DNA from: Theocolax elegans
Lineage: Eukaryota; Arthropoda; Insecta; Hymenoptera; Cerocephalidae
NCBI GenBank assembly: GCA_026168455.1
Contig: CM047431.1
Coordinates: 6,463,943-6,527,942, forward strand
Length of the DNA stretch: 64,000 nt
Reading direction: 5' to 3'
The notes under the pieces: generated by a model
What the model saw: only the letters and a program-made list of their open reading frames with translations
Told to the model about the DNA's origin: nothing
Database searches by the model: none
Made by a program: the position numbers and the translations under genes
Shown: one piece after another, positions 45,432 to 57,159 of the stretch
Layout: every line of letters begins with the position of its first letter
Numbering within the stretch: the first letter of the stretch is position 1

Positions 45432-45718
45432 GCTGCTTAATGAATCTAAAATTACAGTTTTTACATTCTCATAAAGATGAGTTCCCAGAAAACCTAGGTG
45501 ATTATACCGAAGAACAGGGAGAGAGCTTTCACCAAGATGTCAAGGCAATGGAGCGTAGGTACCAAGGAAGATGGGATATAAATATGGTAGCAGATTATTG
45601 TTGGTCGTTGAAACGAGATCTACCATCAACGTCGAAAAAGCAGAAGCGTATTCCACTTCGTAAATCATTCGACGATAAAATACTTCAGATCAATAAGGAT
45701 GCCACTATCCTGCGGTAA
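45432..45718 (+). pseudogene. Exon-like fragment with a conserved 'FPENLGDYTEEQGESFHQD' block
   Basis: A T-rich tract and cag-type acceptor (tttctcttttttcaag) precede an open frame to TAA at 45718. The peptide contains LQFLHSHKDEFPENLGDY, then SFHQDVKAMERRYQGRWD and MVADYCWSLKRDLP. I recall this type of segment from many uncharacterised arthropod proteins, often in repeats, but cannot assign a function. No upstream exon was found, so it is probably an isolated, captured or dead exon. Confidence 0.55.
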
Positions 45719-46190
45719 ACCAAGCAACAGAATTAGACTTGTGACTTGCGAAGTCATTTGTGAAGTTTGCAATGCACGACTATCAAGCTCACTAAACTTC
45801 TCCGATAATGATATTGTGAAACACTCGAGAGCATTAACTCTATCTCCCAACTCCAAAAACGTGCCTTAGAAGATTCTTTCACCTTATCTACACGAGCATG
45901 TAGTTGCCTAATCTTGGATTTTACCTCGTTCAGCTTCGACTTCGACTTTGGCGGAGTAGTAATAGTCGCGGAGGCTTCGCTATTTGGGATCGACTCGGTA
46001 ATATTGGAAGAGGGCGCAGCGCCGAGAGGTTGCTTAGCATCCTGCTATAAGGAAGGCGAAGGAGGCAAGGCTAAGCATTTAGACGTGGTGATGGAAGCGC
46101 AGGTAGTGGAAAAGGGCATTATCCTCGACCGCGGTAGAGACGAGGGCGGCGGCTGGGATTGGTAATCCAGTAGGTGACGATCTCTGAACA
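45719..46190 (-). pseudogene. Second non-LTR ORF1-like fragment with coiled coil
   Basis: On the minus strand, a Ser/Pro-rich start (about 46190-45960) is followed by KSKLNEVKSKIRQLHARVDK. After a frame change near 45868, LELGDRVNALECFTISLSEK continues the heptad-like pattern. The layout resembles the ORF1 coiled coil of non-LTR elements. It could belong with the ORF2 piece at 44462-44790, from which it is separated by the exon-like segment and tandem repeats. Confidence 0.45.
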
Positions 46191-46605
46191 ATAGTAGGTA
46201 TTTAGTATTTATCGCGACCGCCATGAGAGCACATCAACGGCGCTCACGAAACAGTTTGTGTGCGACAGTTGGTTACACTTCGCGACACATCTCAGTATAA
46301 TCCTTACGTGACAAACGGCCGCAGCAAACAAAGCACTAAATTATTCAAGAATATGTCTCTAAAATTTCAGAACAAAATTCGGAATATTTTCGGAGATACA
46401 GAAGAAATAGTAAGCAAGCGTCGAGCAGGTATCTGAGCGGCCGGACCGCGAGATCCTTCAGATTAGTATTATCATTCTTGTAAGGATTGTGAAACTAAAA
46501 ATCCAGCATTATAAATGTTTAAAAATTAATTTTTTATAATTGTTTAATAATATTTGTATTTTTAGCAGCTTACAGGGGACCAGAGGGATACTGAAACAAG
46601 TGGAG
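46191..46605. other. No gene recognised
   Basis: Possibly the 5' untranslated part of the fragment above on the minus strand; no other signal. Confidence 0.4.
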
Positions 46606-47000
46606 ATTCATCGTTATAAGGCAACAAATATACATATCTATTAATACTTCGAGCACTTTTCCATGATATTTTGACTATAATTGATCTTAATGTTTTAAAC
46701 CCACTCTGGAAATTTATAAGCAGTTTCTGACTATAAAAAGACATCTTTTAGACAGCATTAGGTTTCCAGAGTCCGGAGCAGATTTGCTGATTCTCGTGCT
46801 ATCAGAATCATCGTTATAAGGCAACAAATATACATTTCTTTTAATATTACGGGCACTTTTCCTAGATATTTTGAACATAAGTGAGTTTAATAATTTAGAC
46901 CCACTCTGAAAATTTATAGGCAGTTTCTGACTATAAAAAGACATCTTTCAGATAGGATTTGGTTTGAGAGTCCGGAGCAGAATTGTCGAGTTTCACTGTA
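46606..47000. repeat. Tandem repeat, 200-bp unit, two copies
   Basis: tcatcgttataaggcaacaa occurs at 46608 and 46808, and ctgactataaaaagacatct near 46727 and 46927. The copies are clearly diverged. Overlapping minus-strand frames share MSFYSQKL starts for this reason. Confidence 0.85.
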
Positions 47001-47334
47001 TAAGGTTTAAATGGCTTACAAGAGTGTGATAGCATACATTTATGACTTTAAAAGTATTTTTAATGAAAAATTTAGAAAATTTTACAAAAAAAGTCATGTT
47101 TATGTTTGTAGTGAAAAATGCATCCCCTGGGAGCTACAAATTCATGAAAATGGGTATATAATGCAAAAAAGTGCTAAAATGTCAACTTTGACTCTCTGTA
47201 ACTTAAAATAATGTTCCCGAAAAAATCTGAAAAAATTCAGAACTACTGGATACCTCTAAAACATATTCCCATAGATATAGCAATATTAATTTTTTTCATC
47301 TTTGATTTCACAGAGAACCACCCATATATATATG
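47001..47334. other. No gene recognised
   Basis: A 66-codon plus-strand frame (47011-47211) has no recognised domain. The remainder is AT-rich. Confidence 0.45.
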
Positions 47335-48860
47335 AATGGTAGCACTACGTGACCACACAATGGATGAGTACTACTATCAGCGAGCTTGGCACTGGCAACT
47401 CGCGACTCGAGAAGCGATTTGTCTAGAGCGGTAGCTAATTGCAAACCGCTCGGACCTATTGCGGCTGTGATTGATGCACCTGGACCGAACAACGCTCGGA
47501 TCCGGAATTCGCCTACGTCGACCTGACATCACCAGGACGGTAACTTCGTCGGCTAGTGCTCAATCTCACTAGCTCTAAGACATCGCAGGTCTCCGAATCC
47601 ATTCCGAATCCTGGGATCTGTCACAAATCAGTCCATTCCTTTTCTGTTTAGCTGCAGCTGGACTATTTCGCGGTCGTCGGGAGTCATAAATTTATCCTTC
47701 TTGGGGACTCCCTGTATTTTGGGGTGTGCGGCTGTCCCTTCTAACCGCTTCCCCGCGCGTTTTTTGCGCAGTCAAGGCACATCCAGACGGTGTACCTTAA
47801 GGGGATGTCGGACCCGTAGCCTCCATCAAAAGCCGCTCAATCTCGCGGCTTCGAATGGCGCTGTAGTCAGGTGTCGATTTCTACGATAAACGTACTTAAA
47901 ACATAAATTATAAATTTTGCAGCTACATAGAGCTGTTGAAAGATACTTTCCCCCCTAGCTATGACTAAACTTAAGGTAATTATAATATTACTCTTGGCAG
48001 CAAAAGTTTATTTTTTTAAAACAATGTGAAATACGTCTCATATTCAATGAATCTATATCTGCCGTAATGCTACACGCAACGTATTTCACATTTTTTAAAA
48101 AAAATAAACATTTGCTGCCAAGAGTAATATTATAATTACCTTAAGTTTAGTCATAGCTAGGGGGGAAAGTATCTTTCAACAGCTCTATGTAGCTGCAAAA
48201 TTTATAATTTATGTTTTAAGTATGTTTATCGTAGAAATCGACACCTGACTACAGCGCCATTCGAAGCCGCGAGATCGAGCGGCTTTTGATGGAGGCTATA
48301 GCTCCGACATCCCCTTAACTTACCACAAGTGTGGCACGTGATCAGCTTGAGGAAAACTTCTTCTCGATCTTCTTCCTTAAGTCCGACGATTCCCCAAGCT
48401 TCGAGGATGAACCACTCGATGACTATCGATCGGGACTTTTACGTATCCCCTTCCTCCTTCTCCTAAACCGAGGAGAAGACTTGTGGGTTTTCTTCCTAAA
48501 TGGCGTATTTTTATCCACCTTAACCTTTGCTGTCTGGCTACTCGTTTGCATGGTCCTAAGAGTTTCCTTCAGGACTTTTGTGAGCCCTTCAAATGGATCT
48601 TCCCGACTCGGCTCACTTACCTCCTTAGCCTCGCTTGCTACCTTCGGCTTGGCGGTCGGCCGCTTCTTGGACTTAGCCTTGTAGGCAAGTGTCGGCAGCA
48701 TTAAATAATCTGCCCGAGTCGGTCGATACAACTTTTCTCGCTCAAGCGTTTACTTGACATCAATCGCCAGCTCCAATAAATCTTCTATGGATTTGGCTTC
48801 AGCTCTTTTAAGCAACCGCTAAAGCTGAGATAGCATGTTACGGTAGAGGTGCAACCGGAG
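47335..48860 (-). pseudogene. Degenerate gypsy copy 2: protease start plus gag C-terminal part, split by a MITE
   Basis: 47335-47520 matches pol residues 44-95 (protease, FGPGAS instead of FDPGAS). 47520-47796 matches the gag-pol junction, including the A AAA AAC heptamer at 47759-47765. 48318-48860 matches the gag knuckle and basic region (equivalent to 4690-5230). The two gag parts are interrupted by a 514-bp TTAA palindrome. Frameshifts and truncation at both ends make it dead. It diverges clearly from the copy at 1-8587. Confidence 0.88.
47797..48318. mobile_element. TTAA-flanked palindromic MITE inserted in gag
   Basis: TTAA (47797-47800) and TTAA (48315-48318) flank 514 bp whose halves are near-perfect inverted copies, with ends GGGGATGTCGGA and TCCGACATCCCC around a loop at about 48040-48080. 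Removing it and one TTAA restores a continuous match to the gag sequence at 4690. This proves insertion with TTAA duplication, the piggyBac mode. It has no coding capacity. Confidence 0.92.
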
Positions 48861-49253
48861 TGTTCCGAAACTTCCGAAAGTATCTGCACACGCGCCGTAC
48901 GGCGGTGATGCACAGTCGGTTTATCAAAAATGTTTTTGTTTAATTTTTCACTTTTCATTTTCATTTTTTTTAATTTCATATACAGTAAGATTCATAACGT
49001 AAGAAACATGTAAATATTCTGCATATTTTTCTACGTGTCGAAAATGAGTTTATTACAGTCAGTATTTTAAGTATTATTTTCGTAACCAAACATATGGTTA
49101 TCCAATATTTTTTAATATTTGTTTATTTTTCTAATTAGTTTTATATGATTAAATATAAAATTTTACTGATTTTAAAATAAGTATTTTATTTGCTTTTGGA
49201 AGTATATAAATAATATTTATTTATTATTTATTTATTTATCTAATTGTTTTTTT
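48861..49253. other. AT-rich spacer, no gene seen
   Basis: Long runs of attt and tttatt; no open frame or match elsewhere. Confidence 0.6.
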
Positions 49254-49257
49254 GTAT

Positions 49258-50450
49258 TGTAACGGTATTAATTATTAAAAGACGTTTTGAATTAAATTAA
49301 TATCGTTTAGTAAACGCGAGTATTCGATATAATAACTTTTCTCGGAAACGGCGCAGCGAACGAACAACGATCCGATTCAGTACGGCGAAGGACGGTCAAC
49401 GCTACGGTTTAGCAGGGCCGTACTACGAGCGAATAAACGATACGTGCGAGGAAACTCTACCGCGACGCAGACGAGCGATCGAGGATCGGTACGTTTCCCG
49501 GGGTACATGTGCTATCGCCATTGACGAGAGGAAACGCAGCGAGCCCAAGGAAGCGGGGCTTGACGTAGTGGTTCGTGTGGGAATCTTGCCACGAGAGAGA
49601 CGGTGCGCGACGTGCTCCGCCGTCTCTCCTCCTGTGTTTTTCCTCGGTCCTTGCCTCGACGAGAAGGCTACCTGCCCGACAAACGGCTAGGAGGCCTAAG
49701 GCGTAGTTGGCGTCCAGGACATTGTAAGGACGCCACATCAAGCGTAAGTCGGGATAAAATCCCATACTTCAATACAGTGTGATCGCGAACGGATCACCGT
49801 TGCCAGCGGGCAACGCGTTCGAAAATCGAGAGCGAGGGAGAAGGGACGACTCGGCCGGCGACTCCCGTCTCTCTCACTCTAATACTTAGAGGTAAACCTC
49901 GTTAGACTTTCCTCGCGATATAGCTCAGGACGATCTCGCCGAGGGATCGACGCGACTTCATACGAGACACTAATCGGGACTTCGCGTGACGTCTATACGA
50001 CACAACCGCACACCTCATTATATTCCTTTGTAACCTTCTTTAGTTGGAACTTTGATTTTATTTAATAAATCCAACATAATTAATTCTTTAACTTGAGGTT
50101 ATTTACTTTTGCATGTATATGTCGTGTTGTCAATTGAATCCGGAATATCCCAAAACCACTTTGTAGAGGCGAGACTCATGCCGAGCAATGAGCCTCTCGA
50201 GTTCACGTACTCGGAGGCTAAGGTAAAGGTAAGACGGAGAGCGTGGTGCTCCCCGTGTCATTATACCAGGACGGCAAAAAAAAGCCGCCCGATTTAACGG
50301 AAGTACCGGTATTGCACAGTGCGGCCGAGGTAAACTCACATCGGTTCGCGCGGGCCGCATTGACCGCATCGAGAGAGGTAGAGACCCCATGCCGTGGCCC
50401 CTATGGCCATGCTTCTAATTTCGGTCTTAATTAGAGGCAGACCCGTTACA
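49258..50450 (+). repeat. Solo LTR, 1193 bp, with GTAT target duplication
   Basis: Starts TGTAACGGTATTAATT and ends GGCAGACCCGTTACA, an 8-bp inverted end pair. gtat lies directly outside both ends (49254-49257 and 50451-50454), a 4-bp duplication as expected for gypsy-type integration. It has a GC-rich body, AATAAA at about 50065 and T-rich sequence around it. The frames inside it (49457-49765 minus, 50109-50434) have no recognised domains. Confidence 0.85.
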
Positions 50451-50492
50451 GTATATTGTTTTAAATGATGTAGATTTTATGGTTATATATAT

Positions 50493-50930
50493 GTATATGC
50501 AATATTCTACGTGAAGTGGTCTGATCAAAATTTTAAAATGCACCAAATTTTGGGTACACATTGCAAATGGTTTTCAGAATGCAGAAAAAATTTTTTAAGT
50601 AGTGGAATCTACTTGCTCAAAAGTTATTCTAACCTCAAAAGTGAATTTTTCCAAGTTATTTTCAACACCAGCTGGGTTTACCGCTATTTAACATTCGTTG
50701 CTAATTATGTCCAGAATTCATTATTCTGAGTTACAATTTTTAATTCTAATTTATCCATAATACAATTTCTAATTTATCTTTTAAAAAAGTGTAAGTGCGC
50801 CACAATTGATTATTTTATCCAAAAGTCTAAAAGAAAGCTTGGAGCAATACTTTTTAAATGGTCGGAAGCAATTTTATGGCCTTTAATTTGGAAAAAAGTT
50901 ATGATAATTTAAAACTCGCTTACCGTTATA
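50493..50930. mobile_element. Half copy of the GGGGTATTCCACGTG palindromic MITE
   Basis: Matches the left half of 16451-17446 (gtgaagtggtctgatcaaaa, caccagctgggtttaccgct, aaagcttggagcaatac) with more divergence and small deletions. It ends near the palindrome centre. The flank is again an (AT)n-like run. Confidence 0.85.
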
Positions 50931-51105
50931 CCATCCTTCCAGATTCGCATAGTCTGTATGACGGACTCTGCACTTCAAGAAACAGGAAAGAGGATGAAGA
51001 AATTACTCACAATCAGGATTTAAACCATATATTTTCTAATAAAAATAAATAAATATATATACATACGAGGCAGAGAGGTCACTGGTTTCATCCTTCTGAG
51101 ATCAG
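50931..51105. other. Spacer, nothing recognised
   Basis: Short unique sequence between the MITE half and the coiled-coil remnant. Confidence 0.4.
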
Positions 51106-51960
51106 CCCTACTTCCATCGCACCACCTTGATTTCGACGTGCGCTTTGAAGCGAGAGCACTTCTTTGGATCGATGACCTTTTGCAGCGTCAGAGCGTACAT
51201 TTTTGCTTCTTTGCGCCGCATGTTCCGTTCGTGGACGGCTGAGGCTGAAGCCTGGCCACGCGCTCAACGGCTTTTCTTTTGGAGTCGTCCGCCTTCTGCT
51301 GGAAGCGCCTATGTTCTTCCAAGGCCTTGATATAGGCTGCTCAGCCCTCAGCCGCTACTGGCTCTCCTCCTTGCGCATTCGTTACTCGGCGGCTGCTCCT
51401 TCTTGAGCCCCTTTATGTTCAGCACGGAACCTGGCCATGACCTGGCGCTCATCCTTCAGGTCCTCTACTCGTCTACCCCAGACCTTCTTGACAATGGGAG
51501 CCGACGGATGGGTCAGATCAAAGGCCTCAATTTTGGCCAGTGCCACCTCTTCGGCTGCCCGTAGCTGAACCCTCAGGGCCTTCATCCTCCTGAGGGCAGC
51601 CTCTGTCTCCTGCCATTCCTCTTCCACAGGAGTGTGTCCGACAGAGTTGGCATCCGGGAGTCGGGCGTCGATTTTTCCTGCGGATCTATCTGCTCGGGGA
51701 TACTCAGTCCCCCTTCCGCACTCTGATGCAAGAGGAACATGTCTGCGGAGAAGGGAGAGAAATGGTCCCCTTCGCTTGGGAGAGCCAGTTCGCAGGAGTG
51801 AACACGTAGGTCGTATCCTGCCCATTACCGTCGTCCGAGACCTCCTCGAGGACGACAGTAGCTACATCGTCCTGGTCACGGCAATGCTCCTCCTGGAGCT
51901 GCTGCTACCTCCGGTCTAGGGCATCTAAAACAAGCATCTGAAGAGATATGTACGAGGGAG
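51106..51960 (-). pseudogene. GC-rich decayed coiled-coil ORF (retroelement gag/ORF1-like), family unknown
   Basis: On the minus strand at least three frame segments link up. First is a start near 51935 with EEVSDDGNGQDTTYVFTPAN. Then a frame through 51680-51385 carries TEAALRRMKALRVQLRAAEE and RVEDLKDERQVMARFRAEHK. Then 51370-51110 carries YIKALEEHRRFQQKADDSKR. The heptad-rich, Arg/Lys/Glu-rich make-up suggests a helical assembly protein. Its GC content is much higher than its surroundings. No catalytic domain is visible. Frameshifts show it is inactive. Confidence 0.5.
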
Positions 51961-52089
51961 AATAATGCGAGCGAGTCTCATGGCGAGGGAATTCGGTGTA
52001 ATCCGCGCGAGACGTCGCATACGTCTTTAGATAGGTCCCGCGTTCCCAAACAATATAATGATCGTTCCCGGAAAGCAACCGCGACCGTG
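51961..52089. other. Spacer, nothing recognised
   Basis: Short unique sequence before the next gypsy copy. Confidence 0.4.
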
Positions 52090-55000
52090 CAGCACCATTA
52101 TTCTGGAAGGCAGTATATCCTTGCGAATCCTAAACTATCCATACCTTTCTTACGAACGATTAAAAATGATCCGGTATACTTAGGAGCAAGCTTAGCCGAG
52201 GAACCTTGTGCGATGGACGAGAGGATCCTGTTGCGTTTCCACACAAGATCTCCGACCTCGAATTCGGCTGGCCTTCGTCGCGAGTTGAAGATTTCGGCTT
52301 GCCAGGCCTTACTGGCAGCCGATATAAAATTAAAGTTTTCGTGCAGTTTTGGAAACTGTTTGATTTTGTCATTCCAATTCTGCAGCTTCTGGAACCCAAA
52401 CTGTTTCTGGGCAAGCCAGTCTTGCTATCGACGAGCTGTACTTGGTGCCTCAAGTTTGCGACCGTAGTTCAGTACATCCGGGCTTCATTCAGTAGAACTT
52501 AGCACCGCTGAGTTCAGTGAAAAGACTAGCTCTGGCAGCTTGTCGTCCCAGACGGTGTACTTATCCTGGATATACGACGCCACCATCGTTTCAAGAGTCC
52601 GATGGCCCTCTCGACGGGATGATCCTGTGCGTGATAAGGGGGAGTCATCGAATGATAATTTTCCTCGGCTTCGAGGTATTCGTCTACGAGTTTATTTTTA
52701 AACAAAGTCCCGTTGTCCGAATGGAATACTTGCGGTGTGCCGAACCGAATGTGTGTGTATTGCGTTAATTTTTCTTATTGGGATTGCTTCAATCCAGCGC
52801 TAGAGCCTAGCAGAGCTAGCTAGTGGACGCTGGCCGGTTATATCTTCTGCTACCACCCGGCATGGTCTGTGTGATTGACGATGACTCTTTAACTCTACGT
52901 AAGCTCGTTACTCGACCATACACTGCTGGCACACATGACATCGCTTAACGTAATCCGCAAATTGAGTGTAAAACCGTGGCCATTAATAACTCTGAGCCAC
53001 GCGTGCGAATGTCTTCTCCCTTCCAAGATATCCGGCTAAGGGATCATCGTGGTTCTCTCTCAAAATGAATGACCACCTTTTCCAATTCTTTGTCGGGTCG
53101 ATAGATGTATAGATTCCCCCCGACTAGTTTCCAGCTCGAGAAATCGCGAGACCTGTCAGAGACATTGTTGATCCAATCTAGGTACCAGGATTCCATAGTC
53201 GTTTGAGCCCAAGGTATTGCTCGCGTCTGTATACAGGATAAACAGTCCATTAGAATTAAAACTTTACAGAACCGGAGCAGTCACGATCAGGGCCTTTAAT
53301 TGTTGAAAGGCTTGCTCCTAGGTTCGGTGATCGTGGCGTAATCTGGCATAAAACGCCGGTACCACGAAGCCATGCCAAAGAATCGTCGAAGGTGTTTGAG
53401 GTTCTTAGGAGCCGGATACATTCTTATGGGCTCCGCCTTGACTGGGTCGGGACGAATTCCATCCCTGTTAACCAGCACTTCAAGGTATTGAACCTCTTCT
53501 TGACAGAAGACACACTTGTCTATGTTCACCGTCAAGTTGGCTTTGGTCAATCGATCTAGCACGGACTCGTGATGCTTCTTGTGCCCTTCAAATGTTTCGG
53601 TGTCTATAATAATGTCATCGAGATAAGAAAAGGCATGCGGCTCGAGATCAGGGCCAATAACTTGGTCGATCATGTGTTGGAAGGTTGCGCCGGTGTATGC
53701 CAATTCGTATGGCATCCGCATAAACTGATACAGTCCCATCCCCGGGACTGTGAAAGCCGTATAAGGGCTATCCGGATCCAATACTGCTCTGAATTTTCGT
53801 ACAAAGTTTACGCCTACGTAGCATTCGGCGTCAAGATTAGGTATAATCGCTGCCCTTATTTCACGTGTCTCACTTTCGACAGTGAACGGTAGAAAAACGT
53901 GACCGCTTAGCGGTTAGTAACTACCATCCGCCATCTTGACGCGTCCGGCAATCGTCGCAATGAGCTCCTTGCCCAATACTTTGGCGACCTGCAGACTGCT
54001 GGGTCCCATAACGCTTGTGGAGGCTCTGGGGTCATATAAGGATCTTATACGAAATCCTTTTATCACCACTAGAAGCCAGCTACGACTCTCATCCTCCGGT
54101 TTATATGATGAGGTTGGTCTGCAGGTTTCATGGACTGTTCTTTCTTTCGAGGCCCATTTCCGCTTCTCTGGACCGTCCGTTCGGTCGGAGCAAACCTGTC
54201 CCGAATTTACCTGGGACAGTGGGGATTTAAATCCTTGGGTCGCGGTTTTTGTCCCGTTTAACCGATCCCTTTGGAGTTTTCTGAGTATACCGGGCAGTAC
54301 CTGCAGCAATACCCTATCTTTCCACATCCCGCGCAGGTCAGAGACCTGGTAGGGTCAAAAGTCGAGCCCATTCAGATTTTACGGTGCTCCTTTTCCTTTT
54401 TTCTTGGCGGACTTACTCTCTTTTTCTTTGCCCGGAATCTTCCTCGGTCCTTGTGGTCTTCTATATCCTCTGTTCCTTGGAAATCGGTTTCCGGGCAACC
54501 CTTTCTTTGTAAAGCCAGAGCTTAGGCTCCCTCTGCAAATCTGTCGAATTGTCGACGCTAATTGGGAGGCGATAGACCGCAGCACATTCTCCAGCATCTT
54601 GACGATGCGATCGACAACGTCTATAGGAACTAAAGTCCGTAACAGGCTCATGAGGGCCTTGAGTTCTTGCGTTATACTCGGCAATGATCCTCTGCTGGAA
54701 ACATTAGCTCATTCTATACGAATATTTGGCCGAAGTCACGAAGTCTTGCTAGGAGTACCACTTGTGTTTTTCATTCTGGTACCACATGGTAGCGGTGCCT
54801 GTCAGTATCTCCAATAGGGAAGAGAGTAACTCCTCCTCTGACAGATTGGCTAAGATCTTGCAATCCTCGATCCTGGTGATGAAAGCGTCAACGCTCTGGT
54901 TCTTATCACTAGAGAATCTGACCTCCAATTTTTTCATCATTCCGCTTATGTCTCGAGGTGTTCCATTCATTCTCGTAGCTTGATTCGAAGAATGCCCAGC

Positions 55001-55230
55001 TGGCATTTGACGAGCTGCACGCTTGCGGAACCCTTTGGGATTCGCGCATCCCCCTCCCCCCTCCAAGCTTCATGAAGCTTTGTCTGAGGGACGATTATGT
55101 GTTGTTGCTTACTATTTCCCTGCGCCTCACGTATCTTACGTACATCAGAACCGTGACATGTGTATGTGTCCTGAAATTGCACATGTGGAGATTAGTTGGC
55201 ACCGTCCAATCTCATGCTGCAAGTGGTTCG
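52090..55230 (-). pseudogene. Degenerate gypsy copy 3: gag to integrase with an internal deletion
   Basis: On the minus strand: gag capsid (55066-54749, SDKNQSVDAFITRIEDC and GTATMWYQNEKHKW), gag basic region (54684-54379), protease (54327-53780), and RT from PYTAFTVPGMGLYQF with SYLDD (53760-53296). An integrase zinc region and core follow (about 53050-52500), then the post-integrase part (52480-52100). Near 53770 the protease end VLDPDS is joined directly to RT PYTAFTVPG, deleting about 180 residues. Much of RNase H is also gone, and many frameshifts occur. It is the same broad family as 1-8587, well diverged. Confidence 0.92.
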
Positions 55231-55660
55231 AGTGCACTCGGACATAGCAATGAAAATTACTTCCAATTTAATCGCTTATAAATCCAAAACAAATAAAGAT
55301 AAACAGTCGAACCAAAAACCAGAAGAAAGTTGAGTTCAAGTAGATATAATTTAAAAAAAGAAGCTAAAGTTGCTCCATTTGGAGTAAAGTTACGTTAGAT
55401 TCGTTTCTCGGAGGTCATGTACTCCCCTTGTCAGTCCTTATCTATTTTCATAAGCTTGAAAATGAGCTCCAACACTTCTCAATCCGATGATCTGGTCTGG
55501 AGATAGGTTGCGACAATCAGTAAAACAGAGTAAAAAGTAAAGTACGTTTAGCTGAAGTAATAGTAAGTATTTTGGAGTCTAATCCGGCTTAAAATACTTA
55601 TTTTATTAAGTACTTTTATGACGCAAAATATAATCATAAGCAATATAGAATATTTGAATA
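55231..55660. other. No gene recognised
   Basis: AT-rich sequence between the gag remnant and the SINE; no credible frame. Confidence 0.55.
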
Positions 55661-55679
55661 AAATATAATTAACTGCAAC

Positions 55680-56117
55680 CGACGCGGTGGCGGAGTGGTG
55701 GAAGCGCACCTCGGCCGATCGCGAAAGTTAAGCAGCGCTGAGCGCGGTTAGTACTTGGATGGGAGACCATTCTCGTGCGGCTTTCGTGATCGGTTAGGTG
55801 TTTTTCACATTCCACAACGTGAGCGGGAGGTGTGAAACATTCGGTTTCGGTGTCAAGGCCTACGCAATGTGACTTTGACACCCAAAAAGAATGTTTCAAA
55901 TACACCGGCCATCTCGGGTGAGGTTTTCCCTGCTTTACAGGTTTCCCTCATCCACGGGCATAACCCCGGGCGAATGCGAGATGGTGGGGTTTTTAAGGGA
56001 GGGATAAAGCACCCACACATAGGTGGTAGGTGGACACCGTTAAAGTCCCCCAGGGGATAAACGGTAGGAAGTGCCAGGAAAAAAAAGAGGGCACAAAAAT
56101 CAAGAAAAAAAAAAAAA
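55680..56117 (+). mobile_element. 5S-rRNA-derived SINE (SINE3 type), plus strand
   Basis: The head carries an obvious 5S rRNA segment: gaaagttaagcagcgctgag, then gcgcggttagtacttggatg and ggagacc (55718-55770), matching the A, intermediate and C boxes of the 5S internal promoter. The shared SINE body and a 15-A tail follow. tataattaactgc immediately before the head (55664-55676) recurs right after the tail (56117-56130), a clear target duplication of about 13 bp. It matches the minus-strand copy at 17461-17908 along its length. Confidence 0.9.
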
Positions 56118-56130
56118 ATATAATTAACTG

Positions 56131-57159
56131 CGCTTTTATCATTTTTGATGGAATCGCTTTGATATTTTAAACAATAATAGTAAATATGCAAAAAAAATAA
56201 TAATAATAAAATTATAAATTTTACGATTTTACAAGAACTCGTTATATAAATTCGAAATCGCTGTTACACACACACGGTGTTACGATTCCGGGTAGTCGAA
56301 CTGTGCTCTCTTGGCCTCGTTGACGCAAGTGCAAATGCGTGTATGCGCCACGACGGCCCAAATACGGTGCGAGCGCGGCCTTACTGCTAGTGCCATGTAC
56401 AAGCATGACTAACCGTGTACAACAACAAGCTGCTAGGACGTCGTGGGAATCCATCACTTCTGGTACGAATTGATTATAACTTTTATGTTCCGCTGCTTAA
56501 TCTTATTATCCCCTTTATAGGTGCTGATTAGCTGAGCGGTCGACGGCGACCAGCGGGAAGGCAGACGTATACGTGTTTTTGTCTCTTCCTCTGTCTCTCA
56601 TGCGGGTTGCATGACGTCTGTTTGGGAGGCTTGGTGGTAGCTGAGGATAGAGCATGACGACGTCCCTCCGGTAAGTACTAATTTGGCTGAATCTTGCTAA
56701 TTACGTATGTTGTATTTATATGAACTTGTTGTAGCTCACATAACTTCCTTCTCTACCTTGTGCTATATACAATAACTGTGTACTCGTGTCTGCTCCTTTG
56801 TATTGAATATGTACATTATAATCTATTACAGATACTGTATACTGCTGGACTTTGATGCTTCTTTTAGGACCTGCCTCGCTTCTTGTGCTCTTGCCAACGT
56901 GGACAACTGCAAGGCTCTTTGTACATAGTTTCTGTTCGCTCTGGTGGCAGCTTTCCTTAGCCTGGCTGTAGTGTGCTCTTGGAGTTTAATTAGTAATTAA
57001 AATAGGTAGGATTAGACTAGGTTACCTAGAGTAGGGAATATAGGGTTCGTAGCTCAGCTAGGTGAGCTCGGTATTATGCTGTGTATGCTGCATGGGTGGG
57101 CTTGCTACTATGACAGGGAACGTATTTGCCTTGTCACAATGTGTAGTTTTTTAGCATTT
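56131..57159. other. No gene recognised; GC-rich patches
   Basis: 56260-56680 is GC-richer, with a tgttacacacacacggtgtt start that could be an LTR remnant, but no matching end was found. The remainder is unique sequence without a credible open frame. Confidence 0.45.

Noticed and set aside
55718..55770. Functional 5S rRNA gene
   Set aside because: Only part of the 5S sequence is present, with many differences, fused to a SINE body and poly(A).
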